Source: CAVWUA01 sp963758025
Lineage (GTDB): Bacteria > Planctomycetota > Planctomycetia > Isosphaerales > Isosphaeraceae
Assembly (NCBI GenBank): GCA_963758025.1
Contig: CAVWUA010000003.1
Location: forward strand, 248,001-312,000
Direction of reading: 5' to 3'
Length of the DNA: 64,000 bases
Shown here: in pieces, positions 18,432 through 27,823 of the stretch
Layout of the letters: each line of letters opens with the position of its first letter
Position numbering within the stretch: position 1 is the stretch's first letter
Made by a program: the position numbers and the translations under genes
Notes under the pieces: model-generated
The model's database searches: none
Seen by the model: only the letters and a program-made list of their open reading frames with translations
What the model was told of the DNA's origin: nothing

Positions 18432-18634
18432 GCCCCGAAGGGGCGAGAGTCCATAGCCAGGGGTGTCAACCCCTGGACGATTCGACAGGGGCTTTGATTT
18501 CCATTGAGCCCCGGAGGGGCGGCAGAAGCCCGTCCTGCGAATTGACTTCTGTCGCCCCTCCGGGGCTCGTGTTTCTCTCCCCAACGGTTCCAGGGGCTGA
18601 CGCCCCTGGCTATTGACGGCCGCCCCTCCGGGGC
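18432..18634. repeat. Bipartite palindromic repeats, copies B and C
   Basis: Copy B at 18432-18476 (GCCCCGAAGGGGC then CCAGGGGTGTCAACCCCTGG) and copy C in inverted orientation at 18590-18634 (CCAGGGGCTGACGCCCCTGG then GCCCCTCCGGGGC). Between them two single GCCCCGGAGGGGC palindromes (18508-18520, 18554-18566) with their flanks form an inverted pair with one mismatch over about 22 bases. The 267-base gap upstream of the TlpA-type gene holds nothing else that I can support. Confidence 0.75.
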
Positions 18635-18666
18635 TGAGATTCTCTACTCAATCTATCGGGCCGCTG

Positions 18667-18993
18667 TTATTTGGTCGCGGGAACCAACGCGGGGGACTCC
18701 TTTGCTTTGTCCGATAACGACACAGCGGGCAAGCCAGGCGGCATCGAACTGACTCCATAATACTGCTTCATCTGAGCGCGATATTCAGCCAACACCTGCT
18801 TTCGCGTCTCGGGTGTCGCAACCACGACGGAACCATCGGGCATCCAGAGTGTGAGAAACGGTCCATCTCCAAACCAGGTTCCTGGAGGAAGCGGACGCTT
18901 CGGACGCCATTTCGGAGCGTTCCACGCCATCAAGGACGCGAGGATTCCTATCAGAATGACCAGTGATTGGAGATGAAATCGTGGCCTGCGCAT
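18667..18993 (-). CDS. Small membrane-anchored protein of planctomycete type
   Basis: A 108-residue protein starting MRRPRFHLQSLVILIGILAS, a basic N-terminus and one transmembrane segment as seen on many planctomycete proteins whose N-termini read like 'FSLRTLLILV'. The rest (GTWFGDGPFLTLWMPDGSVV then a helix ETRKQVLAEYRAQMKQYYG) would be outside the cytosol. Function unknown. It starts 51 bases after the ribBA stop codon on the same strand, so it may be the distal gene of that operon. The upstream in-frame ATG at 19047 overlaps ribBA and is less likely. Confidence 0.6.
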   Translation of the reverse strand: MRRPRFHLQSLVILIGILASLMAWNAPKWRPKRPLPPGTWFGDGPFLTLWMPDGSVVVATPETRKQVLAEYRAQMKQYYGVSSMPPGLPAVSLSDKAKESPALVPATK

Positions 18994-19043
18994 GATCCAC
19001 TCCCGAAATCCAGCGGGAAACGAAGGATTTCCGATATTCCAGA

Positions 19044-20288
19044 TCACACCTGCGGCCCGTTCCCGCCGGGCAGGACGGCGGCCGCGGGAAGCTTGTGGCC
19101 CAGCTTGTCGCGCTTGGTGTCGAGGTACTTCTGCCGCTCGGCCCGTTCGGGAGCGATGATGGGAATCTGATCGACGACTTCCAGGTCGTAGCCGTCATAA
19201 ACAAACGCGCTGGTCTTCTTCGGGTTGTTCGTCAGGAGCCGGACCTTCGTCAGGCCCAGGTCCTTGAGGATCTGCAAGCCGATGCCGTAGTCGCGCAGGT
19301 CCGCCCGGAAGCCGAGGGCCTCGTTCGCCTCGACGGTATCGAGCCCCTTGTCCTGCAGGTTGTATGCCTTGATCTTCTCGATCAGGCCGATCCCGCGCCC
19401 TTCCTGGGGCAGGTAGAGCAGGGCACCGACCCCTTCCTTGCCGATCATCTCCAGGGCCAGGTGAAGCTGGTCGCCGCAGTCGCAACGGAGCGAGTCGAGC
19501 AGGTCCCCCGTGAAACAGGAGGAGTGAATCCGCACGAGGGGCGCCTCGATCGAGCGGAGGTCCCCCATCGCGAAGACGATCGGCTGGTTCTCCGGCTCAT
19601 GCCGCACGCCGTAGCCGATGATCCGGCCCCGACCGTAGCGCGTCGGCAGCTCGGCCTCGGCCAGCCGTTCGATCAGCTTCTCGCGGCTCCGGCGATACTT
19701 GATCAGGTCTTCAATCGAAACAATCGGCAATCCGTGTTCGGCCGCGAGCGCGTGCAGGCGGTCGAGCCGGGCCATGCGGGTGCCTTCGGTGATCTCGCAG
19801 ATGACCCCGGCGGGGGACAGCCCGGCCAGGCGGGCCAGATCGACGGCCGCCTCGGTATGCCCCGCGCGACGGAGCACGCCCCCTTCCTTGGCGATCAGCG
19901 GGAACGTGTGCCCCGGCCGGCGCAGGTCGGCGGGGCGGGTCGCCGGGTCCACCAGGGCATGAATCGTCCGGGCGCGGTCCTCGGCGCTGATGCCCGAGCC
20001 GCAACGGACATGATCGACGGAGACCGTGTAGCCGGTGCGGAGCGGGTCGGTATTCGACTCGACCATCGGGGGCAAGTTCAGCCGCTCGGCGGTCTCCGGC
20101 ACGATCGGCGTGCAGAGCAAGCCCCGGCCGTGCGTGATCATGAACTCGATCGTCTCGGGCGTGACCTTCTCGGCCGCCGCGACGAAATCCCCCTCGTTCT
20201 CCCTCGTCTCGTCATCGACGACGATGATCAGGCGCCCCTCGGCCAGCGCCCGCAGCGCATCCTCGATTTTGGAGAAAGCGTGTGCCAT
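19044..20288 (-). CDS. ribBA: Bifunctional 3,4-dihydroxy-2-butanone-4-phosphate synthase / GTP cyclohydrolase II
   Basis: Makes both precursors for riboflavin. The 414-residue frame is intact. N-terminal synthase: DDETRENEGDFVAAA, CTPIVPETAERL and GHTEAAVDLARLAGL (about residues 1-210). C-terminal cyclohydrolase II: VRIHSSCFTGDLLDSLRCDC with the zinc cysteines, YLPQEGRGIGLIEKIKAYNL, and LLTNNPKK. Both halves keep their catalytic motifs, so both activities are expected. The 278-base upstream gap shared with the divergent DUF1501 gene has a possible minus-strand -10 TACAAT (20338-20333) but no FMN riboswitch. Confidence 0.95.
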   Translation of the reverse strand: MAHAFSKIEDALRALAEGRLIIVVDDETRENEGDFVAAAEKVTPETIEFMITHGRGLLCTPIVPETAERLNLPPMVESNTDPLRTGYTVSVDHVRCGSGISAEDRARTIHALVDPATRPADLRRPGHTFPLIAKEGGVLRRAGHTEAAVDLARLAGLSPAGVICEITEGTRMARLDRLHALAAEHGLPIVSIEDLIKYRRSREKLIERLAEAELPTRYGRGRIIGYGVRHEPENQPIVFAMGDLRSIEAPLVRIHSSCFTGDLLDSLRCDCGDQLHLALEMIGKEGVGALLYLPQEGRGIGLIEKIKAYNLQDKGLDTVEANEALGFRADLRDYGIGLQILKDLGLTKVRLLTNNPKKTSAFVYDGYDLEVVDQIPIIAPERAERQKYLDTKRDKLGHKLPAAAVLPGGNGPQV

Positions 20289-20566
20289 CCCGAACCTCCC
20301 AACGCAACCCCGACCGTTCCACCGCCCGCGCCATTGTACCGGCCGGGTCCACCGTTTGCATCCTCCCGAGAATCCGGATTGCGAACAGGAATCTTCGGCA
20401 GCCTGATTCGTTTTATGCTTGCATCATGGTGCCGAGGGTGCCAAAGTGCGTGGAGCAACTTCGGCGAACGGGTGATCTCTGGCGTTCTGGTTCCGGCAAG
20501 AGTCAGCGCCCCTCCCACGAGTGCTGACCCCTCTCGATCTTTCCAGACGAATGGAGGGCGACGGCC

Positions 20567-21891
20567 ATGCTCGACGTATTCGGGAGTCGGTACGGTACGT
20601 GTGACGGCGTGAGCCGCCGCCAGGTCTTGCGGGTCGGGGTGCTCGGCATGGCCGGGCTGGCGCTTCCGGACCTGTTCCGATTGCGGGCGCGAGCCGCCTC
20701 GGCAGGCCAACCGGTCCAGAACACGGCGGTCATCCAGATCTTCCTGGGGGGTGGCCCCTCCCACATCGACACGTATGACCTGAAGCCGGACGCCCCCAAG
20801 GAATTCCGCGGGGTGTTCTCGCCGATCGAGACGAACGTCAACGGTATCAACATCAGCGAGCTGATGCCCGCGCAGGCGCGGGTGATGGACAGGATGGCGA
20901 TCGTCCGCAGTCTGCACCACGCGACGGCCGACCACGCCTCGGGCACGCACTGGATCATGACGGGCTTCCCGACGACCATGCCCCAGCAGCGGCACAACGA
21001 GCGGCCGAGCGTCGGGTCGGTCGTGGCCAGGCACCGGCAGACCGGGACGCGGGGCATTCCGCCCTACGTGACACTCCCTGGCACTCCCGGCTACAGCCAG
21101 GCGGCCTATCTCGGCCCCGGCTCGAATCCGTTCCGCGTGGATGGGGACTCCCGGGGCAACTTCCGCGTCCGTAACCTCGACCCGGCCGGCGGCCTGGACC
21201 TGGACCGGATCGCGGAGCGCCGGTACCTGCTCGGCCAGCTCGACACGATCGAGCGGGCCAGGGACACGAGCGGCCTGATGGACGGCCTGGACGAGTTTAC
21301 CACCAAGGCGTACGAGATGGTCACCGGGCCAACGGCACGGCGGGCGTTCGACCTGGAACGGGAAGACCCGCGCCTGCGGGACCGTTACGGCCGCACGCGA
21401 ATCGGCCAGGGATGCCTGCTCGCGCGTCGGCTGGTCGAGGCCGGGGTTTCGTTCATCACCATCAGCGACGGCGGCTGGGACAACCACGGCCAGCTCGAAC
21501 GCTCGTTCCGGCGGCAGGTCCCGCCGCTCGACCAGGCGATCGCGGCCCTCGTGTCGGATCTCCACGATCGGGGCCTCTCCGACCGCGTCCTTCTCGTCGT
21601 CTGGGGCGAATTCGGCCGCACGCCCCGGGTCAACGGCGGCGCGGGCGCGACCACTGGCCGGGGGCCATGTCGGCGCTCGTCGCGGGGGGCGGTCTGCGCA
21701 TGGGCCAGGTCATCGGTTCGACCACCAGCAAGGGAGAGCAACCGAGCGAGCGCCCGCTCCGGCCCGAGGACCTGATTCAGACCGTCTATCGGGTGCTGGG
21801 AATCGACTCCCAGCACGAGTATCTCAACGGCGCCGGCCGACCGATGCCGATTCTGAACCAGGGGCATGTCATCCCCGAACTGATCGGTTAA
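20567..21891 (+). CDS. DUF1501 protein (Tat-exported, sulfatase-fold), one frameshift
   Basis: A planctomycete-type DUF1501 protein of about 441 residues. The N-terminus has a twin-arginine-like signal (VSRRQVLRVGVLGMAGLALP). FLGGGPSHIDTYDLKPDAP and WGEFGRTPRVN are family hallmarks and fit a sulfatase-like fold that may bind metal. The frame breaks near 21648, where GGGCGCG probably lost one C (expected AGRDHWPGAMS), and continues to a stop at 21891 through RPEDLIQTVYRVLGIDSQ. Function is unknown in the family. It begins a same-strand run of three exported proteins up to 26646. Confidence 0.85.
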
Positions 21892-22099
21892 GATGGACGA
21901 GGAAACAGGGTGATCCGGGACGCCCCTCGGCGCCCCGCTCAGACGGGAACGAGACCCCGGATTGCCTTTTACTAACTTGGAGTTCTTCCCCAGCCCCCGC
22001 CTATTTTTCCCGGACCCTCCGGCCGCGTCCCGACCGAGAGGTTCCGCCTGTCCCGTCCGCTCGAACCGGGCGGGACATCCCGCCGGAGCCACCTTTGCC

Positions 22100-24310
22100 A
22101 TGTTCACGATGACCCGGCTCTCGCCGTTCGTCCGCCCCTTGCTGTTCGCCGCCGCCTTGCTGTTCGCCTCCGCGGCCCGCGCCCAGCTTCCGCAACCTCG
22201 CTTGCAGAGCATCTTCCCGCCCGGCGGCCGCGCGGGGGAGACGGTTGAGGTCCAGCTCAATGGTTCCGACCTGGAGGGGGTGAACGAACTCTGGTTCGAC
22301 CATCCCGGGCTGCGGGGCTTCCACGTCAAGGGGAACACGTTCCGCGTCGCGATCGCGACGGGCGTGCCGATCGGCCAACATGACGTGCGAGTCGCCAGCC
22401 CCCTGGGGGTGAGCAACCCCCGCACGTTCGTCGTCGGCGACCTGCCCGAGTCGGTCGAGACGGAGCCGAACGACGAGCCGGCCCAGGCGAATCCGATCAC
22501 CATCAACGCGGTGGTCAACGGCAGAAGCGACAAGACGCCTGACGTCGATCTTTACGCGTTCGACGGCAAACGCGGTCAGCGACTTCTGATCGACCTGGCG
22601 GGCTTCCGGATCGAGAGCCGGATGGACGCCATGCTGAAGCTGTTTGACGCCTCGGGAGCGGAAATCGCCTCGGCGCAGGACGCGAGGGGCCTCGACCCGT
22701 TGCTCGACGTGACCTTGCCGTCCGACGGCCGTTTCGTGGTTCAGGTGCGCGATGTTGTCTATGGCGGCTCGGCCGATCACGTGTACCGCCTGACCGTCTC
22801 CGACGGTCCGCATATCGACGCAATTCAGCCGGTGGTCGCCACTTCCGGCCAGGAGACGACCTTCACGGTCCTGGGCCGGAACATCGGCGGCGAGCCCGCG
22901 CCGGGCCAGACGGTCAGCGACAAACCGCTGGAGCGTCGGCAGGTCACGATCACCCCCCCGCCGATCGAGGACCCCGACCCATTCTATCCGACCATCGGCT
23001 ATCTGCCTTCGCAGAACACCGTGCGCCGGGGGTTTGAATATCGCCTGCCGGGACCGGACGGGAGGCTGTCCAACCCGCTGTTCCTCTCCGAGGCGACCGA
23101 CCCGCTCATCCAGGAGCACGAACCGAACAACGACAACGAGCACGCGCAGGAGTTGACCCTGCCGTGCGACATCTCGGGCGTCTTCGGCATCCGCGACGAT
23201 CTCGACATTTACCGCTTCCAGGCCAACAAGGGGGACCTCTGGTACATCGAGGCGACCGCCGAGCGGCTCGGCTCGCCGGCGGACCCTTCCCTGGTGATCC
23301 AGAAGGTTGCCGAGGACGGCAAGACGCAGGACCTGGTCAACGGCGACGATCAGAACGACCCGGTGAACAACATCCCCTTCTCGACCGCCACGCTGGATAC
23401 GACGGTCCGCTGGCAGGTTCCGGACGACGGCACGTATCAGGTCGTCATCAGCGACCTCTACGCATCACAGCGGGGCGATCCTCGGATGTCGTACCGCCTG
23501 AACATCCGGCCGGCACGTCCTGACTTCCGCCTGGTCGTCATGCCCTCGCAGCCGAACAACCAGATCGGCGGCGTGACCGTCCGCGCCGGGGGCCGCGAGC
23601 AGGTCTTCGCCATCGTGCAACGGATCGATGGGTTCGATGACGCGGTGCGGGTCGAGGCCCGCGACCTACCTCCGGGCGTTTCCTGCGCACCGGTCGTCAT
23701 CGGTCCGAAGGAGTATCAGGCTCCTCTGGTCTTCACGGCGGACGCGGACGCCACGCCTGAGATCGCGGCCATTTCCGTTTTCGGACAGGCCCTCTCGGAG
23801 GACCGCAAGGAAGTGCTGACCTACGAGACGGGCAAGAGCCGGGTTCGTCCGGAACCAGCGCACGAGGCCCTGGCCGGTTCGGCGGTCTGGCCCCCGATGG
23901 CAGGAACGCAGCAACCTCTGGCCCGCGCCGCTCGAGGCTTCGTGCTGGCCGTGCGCCCCGGCGCGCCATTCCTGCTGACGGCACGGCCCGATCATTTAGT
24001 CATCGGTCCCGACGGCTCCGTGGAACTGACTGTCGAAGTCACGAGACATGAGGGATTTACTGAGGCCGTTCAGGTCCAGGCGACCGACCTGCCGCGGAAC
24101 GTCCGAGGGGCCAACGTCACGATCCCCAAGGACAAGACCACGGCCACTCTCAAGCTCAACGTGCCGAAGAACGTGACACCTGGCAACTATACGATTCTGC
24201 TACGGGGGACCGGGCCGTTCCCGTTCAACAAGGACCCGAACGCCAAGAAGAAGGGCAACGTGAACGTCAACGAGCCTTCCAACCCGATCGCGCTGACGGT
24301 CATCCGCTAA
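22100..24310 (+). CDS. Exported protein with IPT/TIG-like and bacterial pre-peptidase C-terminal domains
   Basis: A protein of about 736 residues, start at MFTMTRLSPFVRPLLF, with a signal peptide ending in SAARAQ. The next region (SIFPPGGRAGETVEVQLNGS, FRVAIATGVPIGQHDVRV) is an IPT/TIG-like immunoglobulin-type domain. Two pre-peptidase (PPC) type domains follow, each opening with ETEPNDEPAQANPI and HEPNNDNEHAQELT. The rest is made of further beta-rich repeats (QRIDGFDDAVRVEARDLPPG and RHEGFTEAVQVQATDLPRNV). No catalytic domain is seen, so it is likely a cell-surface or periplasmic adhesion or binding protein. It sits between a DUF1501 gene and a PSCyt1/WD40 gene, an association found in many planctomycetes. 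Confidence 0.8.
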   Translation: MFTMTRLSPFVRPLLFAAALLFASAARAQLPQPRLQSIFPPGGRAGETVEVQLNGSDLEGVNELWFDHPGLRGFHVKGNTFRVAIATGVPIGQHDVRVASPLGVSNPRTFVVGDLPESVETEPNDEPAQANPITINAVVNGRSDKTPDVDLYAFDGKRGQRLLIDLAGFRIESRMDAMLKLFDASGAEIASAQDARGLDPLLDVTLPSDGRFVVQVRDVVYGGSADHVYRLTVSDGPHIDAIQPVVATSGQETTFTVLGRNIGGEPAPGQTVSDKPLERRQVTITPPPIEDPDPFYPTIGYLPSQNTVRRGFEYRLPGPDGRLSNPLFLSEATDPLIQEHEPNNDNEHAQELTLPCDISGVFGIRDDLDIYRFQANKGDLWYIEATAERLGSPADPSLVIQKVAEDGKTQDLVNGDDQNDPVNNIPFSTATLDTTVRWQVPDDGTYQVVISDLYASQRGDPRMSYRLNIRPARPDFRLVVMPSQPNNQIGGVTVRAGGREQVFAIVQRIDGFDDAVRVEARDLPPGVSCAPVVIGPKEYQAPLVFTADADATPEIAAISVFGQALSEDRKEVLTYETGKSRVRPEPAHEALAGSAVWPPMAGTQQPLARAARGFVLAVRPGAPFLLTARPDHLVIGPDGSVELTVEVTRHEGFTEAVQVQATDLPRNVRGANVTIPKDKTTATLKLNVPKNVTPGNYTILLRGTGPFPFNKDPNAKKKGNVNVNEPSNPIALTVIR

Positions 24311-24348
24311 CGTACCCCGCCTCCTTTCCGAAGTTGCGAGACGCCTCC

Positions 24349-26646
24349 ATGCGATTCCTCCCTTTGCTCGCCTCCTGGTTCCTGTTGGCCTCGGCCGCCC
24401 TGGCCGAAGACCCGACGCCGATCGAGGTCGCCGTTCCCCAGCGCGAGAAGCCGGTCAGTTTCGCGCTGGAGATCTCCGATATCCTCTACGACAAGTGCAT
24501 CGGCTGTCACAGCAGCGCCCTGGCCGAGAACGACCTCAACATGGAGGAGCACGGCGGCCTGCTCAAAGGGGGCAAAAGCGGGCCGGTCATCGTGCCGGGC
24601 AAGGCGGACGAGAGCCTCCTATTCCAGATGGCCGCCCACCGGGTCGAGCCGGTCATGCCCCCCAAGGACAAGCCCAAGCTGAAGCCATTGACGCCCGAGG
24701 AACTCGGCCTCCTGAAGCTCTGGATCGACGCCGGCGCGGCGGACGATACGGCGGAGCTGGCCGGCGAGGCGAAGCCGATCGAGCTGGGAACCCTTCCACC
24801 CGGCGTGCAGCCGATTGTCGCGGTCGATATGACGGCCGATGGTCGGCAGGTTGCCGCCGGGCGGGCCAACCTCGTCCAGGTCTATGACCCCGTCTCCGGC
24901 CTGGAGATCGTCTCGCTGGCCGGACACCGGGACATCATCCAGTCCCTCGCGTACAGCCCCGACGGTAAACAACTGGCCTCGGGCGGATACCAGATCGTCA
25001 AGCTCTGGAACTGTCCGACCGGCAGCGCGTTGAAGACCTTCAGCGGCCACGGCGATCAGGTCAAGGCCCTGGCCGTCGCCGCCGACGGCAAGACGTTCGT
25101 CTCGGGCAGCGCGGACCGTTCCATCCGGCTCTGGGATGCCGCCGAGGGGAAGGAGTTGAAGCGGATCAATCATCCCGCGCCGTCCTCGCGCTGGCCCTTT
25201 CTCCCGACGGCAAGACCGTGGTTTCCGGCGGGGCGGACAACATCGTCCGGCTCTGGAACCTGGAGGATGGCAAGCTCCTGCACGAGTTGAAAGGTCACGG
25301 CAGGCGCGGTGGAGGAGGTCGCATTCTTGCCCGATGGCCGGGTCGCCTCCGCCTCGGCCGACGGCACCGCGAGGCTCTGGACCCTCCCGCAAGAGCCCGG
25401 CGCGGACGTAACCGAGCCGTTCCTTCTGTCCGGCCACCAGGGACCAATTCACGCCCTGGCCGTCACCCCCGACGGGCAGACCCTCCTGACCGGTGGTGAA
25501 GACATGACGGTTCGGCTCTGGCATGCCGCCGACGGCAAGCTGAAGACGACCTTCGAAGGACTCCACAAGGGACCGGTCCTCGCGCCTGGCGATCAGCCCC
25601 AAGGGGGACGTTGCCCTCAGTGGCTCCGCGGACAAGACGGCCACCCTGTTCGATCTCAAGGGGGGGAGGTCTTGCGCACTTTGACCTCGCATCAAGGTCC
25701 GGTGCGCTCCGTCGCCTTTGGCCCGGACGGCGAGCGGATCGTCACGGCGGGCGAGGAGGGGGGGCTGAAGGTCTGGGACCCGTCCAACGGCGCGGGAGTG
25801 ATCGCCTTCGGCCACGCTCCCGAGAAGAACCCGCAGACCCAGCCGTTGCAACGAGTGGCGTTCCTCGGCAATGGTTCGCTCGTCTCGGCCTCGGCGGATA
25901 AGACCCTCAAGACCTGGAGCTTCGAGGGGACCTGGACCGAGGCTCGGACGCTCGATTCGCACGTCTTCCGCGTGCTCTCGATCGATTTCAGCCCCGACGG
26001 CAAAAAGCTGGCGACCGGCGGCGGCGAGCCGTCGCGCTCGGGCGAGGTCAAGATCTGGGATCTCACCTCGGGCGACACTGTCTTCACCCTCGACGAGCTG
26101 CACTCCGACACGGTCTTCGGCGTTCGGTTTAGCCCCGATGGTTCCAAGCTGGCGACCGCCGCGGCCGACAAATTCATGAAGGTCGTGAACGCGACGGACG
26201 GCAAGGAGTTGAAGTCGTTCGAGGGTCATACGCATCACGTGATGGCCGTGGACTGGAAGTCTGACGGCAAGCAGCTTGTCACCGGAGGCGCGGATAACGT
26301 GCTGAAGGTCTGGAATTTCGAGACGGGCGAGCAGGTTCGGACCCTCCGCCCCGCCGGCAAGCAGATCACCGACGTGCGCTGGGTGCCGGAAAAGCCGATC
26401 GTCGCGGCCGCCTCTGGGGATCAGAACGTCCGGTTCTGGAACCCCGACAATGGCGGTGTCACGCGGACGTTCTCCGGCCCGGCCGACTACGTTTTCGGCA
26501 TCGCAGTGAGCCAGGATGCGAGTCTCGTCGCCGCCGGAGGAGCCGATGGAATCCTCTTCGTCTGGAATGGCGAGAACGGCCAGGTGCTCCGCAAGCTCGC
26601 ACCACCGGAACCCGCGCCCACGGAGACGGCGGCTACCGGACCTTGA
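24349..26646 (+). CDS. PSCyt1-type cytochrome c / WD40 repeat protein, frameshifts
   Basis: A reconstructed protein of about 766 residues. Signal peptide (LPLLASWFLLASAALA), then the planctomycete cytochrome c domain PSCyt1 with CIGCH as haem site near residue 48, GPVIVPGKADESLL and EPVMPPKDKPKLKPLTPEE. The rest is roughly eleven WD40-like repeats (LAYSPDGKQLASGG, GSADRSIRLWDA, VSGGADNIVRLWNLEDGK, FSPDGKKLATGG and others), forming a beta propeller. Three segments are out of frame: near 25170-25300 (two one-base breaks) and a compensating pair around 25590-25660 where ALSGSADKTATLFDL-type residues occur in another frame. Probably an exported electron-transfer protein. It starts 38 bases after the PPC-domain protein. 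Confidence 0.85.
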
Positions 26647-26695
26647 CGGAGCGGCGGACAAGTTCACAATCCGCAACAAAAAACATCTTGCCCCT

Positions 26696-26724
26696 TGATT
26701 CGTGTCGTAGGACCGGCTAGCCTC
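26696..26724 (+). promoter_or_regulatory. Possible promoter of the GTPase operon
   Basis: TTGATT and TAGCCT with a 17-bp spacer lie about 50 bases before the GTPase start at 26771. The -10 match is weak. Confidence 0.3.
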
Positions 26725-26770
26725 CCGTTGGATGAGGCTATCCAAGGATAATGGCCGGGAGTCGCCCCCC

Positions 26771-27760
26771 ATGCCCGCCAACCTGCCGCCACAATACAAT
26801 AAGGCCGAGCAGGAATACCGTGGGGCGAACACGCCAGCCGAACGCCTGGAAAAACTACGGGAGATGTTCCGACTCCTCCCGAAGCACAAGGGGACGGAGA
26901 AACTTCAGTCCGACCTGAAACAGAAGATCAGCCGCGCGAAGGATGATCTGGAATCCGCGAAACCGGGGGCCAAGAAGTCCGGCCTGAGTCATCGTGTCGT
27001 GCGGGAAGGAGCTGGGCAGATTGTACTGGTCGGCCCTCCGAATACCGGCAAGAGTTCGCTCCTGGCCGCCTTGACCAATGCGAAGCCGGAGATTGCGCTT
27101 TATCCGTTCACGACCCGTGTTCCCCAACCAGGCATCGCCCACTGGGACGACGTCCCCTTGCAGCTTGTGGACCTGCCGCCGATCTCGGCGGATGTCATGG
27201 AGCCCTGGATTCCCAGCATTATCCGGTCGGCCGACGCGGCGCTGCTGATCGTGGACCTATCCGACGACGATCTGGCGGATGCGATCGAGGGCGTTTTGAC
27301 CCGTCTTTCCGGTGTCCATACCGAGCTGGTCGGAACGCTTCCTTTTGACAACGAGGATGAGGCCGTCCAGCACGTCAAGACGCTGATGGTCGCCAACAAG
27401 CGGGATGCCCCCGGCGCCGAGGGACGGCTGGCCATCCTGCGCGAATGGTTCGGTGATCGCTTCCCTATCCTTCCCGTTTCCGCCACAATGCGGGAGGACT
27501 GGATTCTCTGGCCCAGATGGCGTACGATTTGCTTGAGGTCTTTCGGATCTACACGAAGGTTCCTGGGAAGCCCGCGGACCGGACGAAACCATTCACGCTG
27601 CCGATCGGCAGTACAGTTGAGGACCTTGCGCGAGGTGCATCGTGATTTTGAGCGATCCTTGAAGTTCGCCAAGATCTGGGGCACCGGAGTCTTCGACGGT
27701 CAAACCGTCAAGCGCGACCATGAGCTTCACGACGCCGACGTCGTCGAGTTGCACGTCTAG
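26771..27760 (+). CDS. DRG/Obg-type GTPase with C-terminal TGS domain, frameshifts
   Basis: A protein of about 329 residues starting MPANLPPQYNKAEQEYRGAN. Helical N-terminus with charged runs (residues 1-60), then the P-loop GPPNTGKSSLL (near residue 82), the G3-like LVDLPPIS and NKRD as G4. The end (RSLKFAKIWGTGVFDGQTVK and HDADVVELHV) is a TGS domain. The arrangement resembles DRG (developmentally regulated GTP-binding) proteins, better known from archaea and eukaryotes, and bacterial YchF/Obg relatives. Reading frame breaks near 27500 and 27605 are compensating, since AQMAYDLLEVFRIYTKVPGK and FTLPIGSTVEDLAREVHRDF are found in the alternate frame. Role is likely ribosome-associated. It heads a same-strand run with two signalling proteins. 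Confidence 0.75.
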   Translation: MPANLPPQYNKAEQEYRGANTPAERLEKLREMFRLLPKHKGTEKLQSDLKQKISRAKDDLESAKPGAKKSGLSHRVVREGAGQIVLVGPPNTGKSSLLAALTNAKPEIALYPFTTRVPQPGIAHWDDVPLQLVDLPPISADVMEPWIPSIIRSADAALLIVDLSDDDLADAIEGVLTRLSGVHTELVGTLPFDNEDEAVQHVKTLMVANKRDAPGAEGRLAILREWFGDRFPILPVSATMREDWILWPRWRTICLRSFGSTRRFLGSPRTGRNHSRCRSAVQLRTLREVHRDFERSLKFAKIWGTGVFDGQTVKRDHELHDADVVELHV

Positions 27761-27823
27761 GGCCTTTCTGGCCGATGAATGCCGGGGGGCGAGACGAGTG
27801 GCCCCACCGACGAGGAGTTGGCG

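Noticed and set aside
20289..20566. FMN riboswitch before ribBA
   Set aside because: None of the conserved RFN element segments is present in this gap on the minus strand.
24619..26889. 756-residue open frame on the minus strand opposite the WD40 gene
   Set aside because: Antisense shadow; WD40 and haem motifs are on the plus strand.
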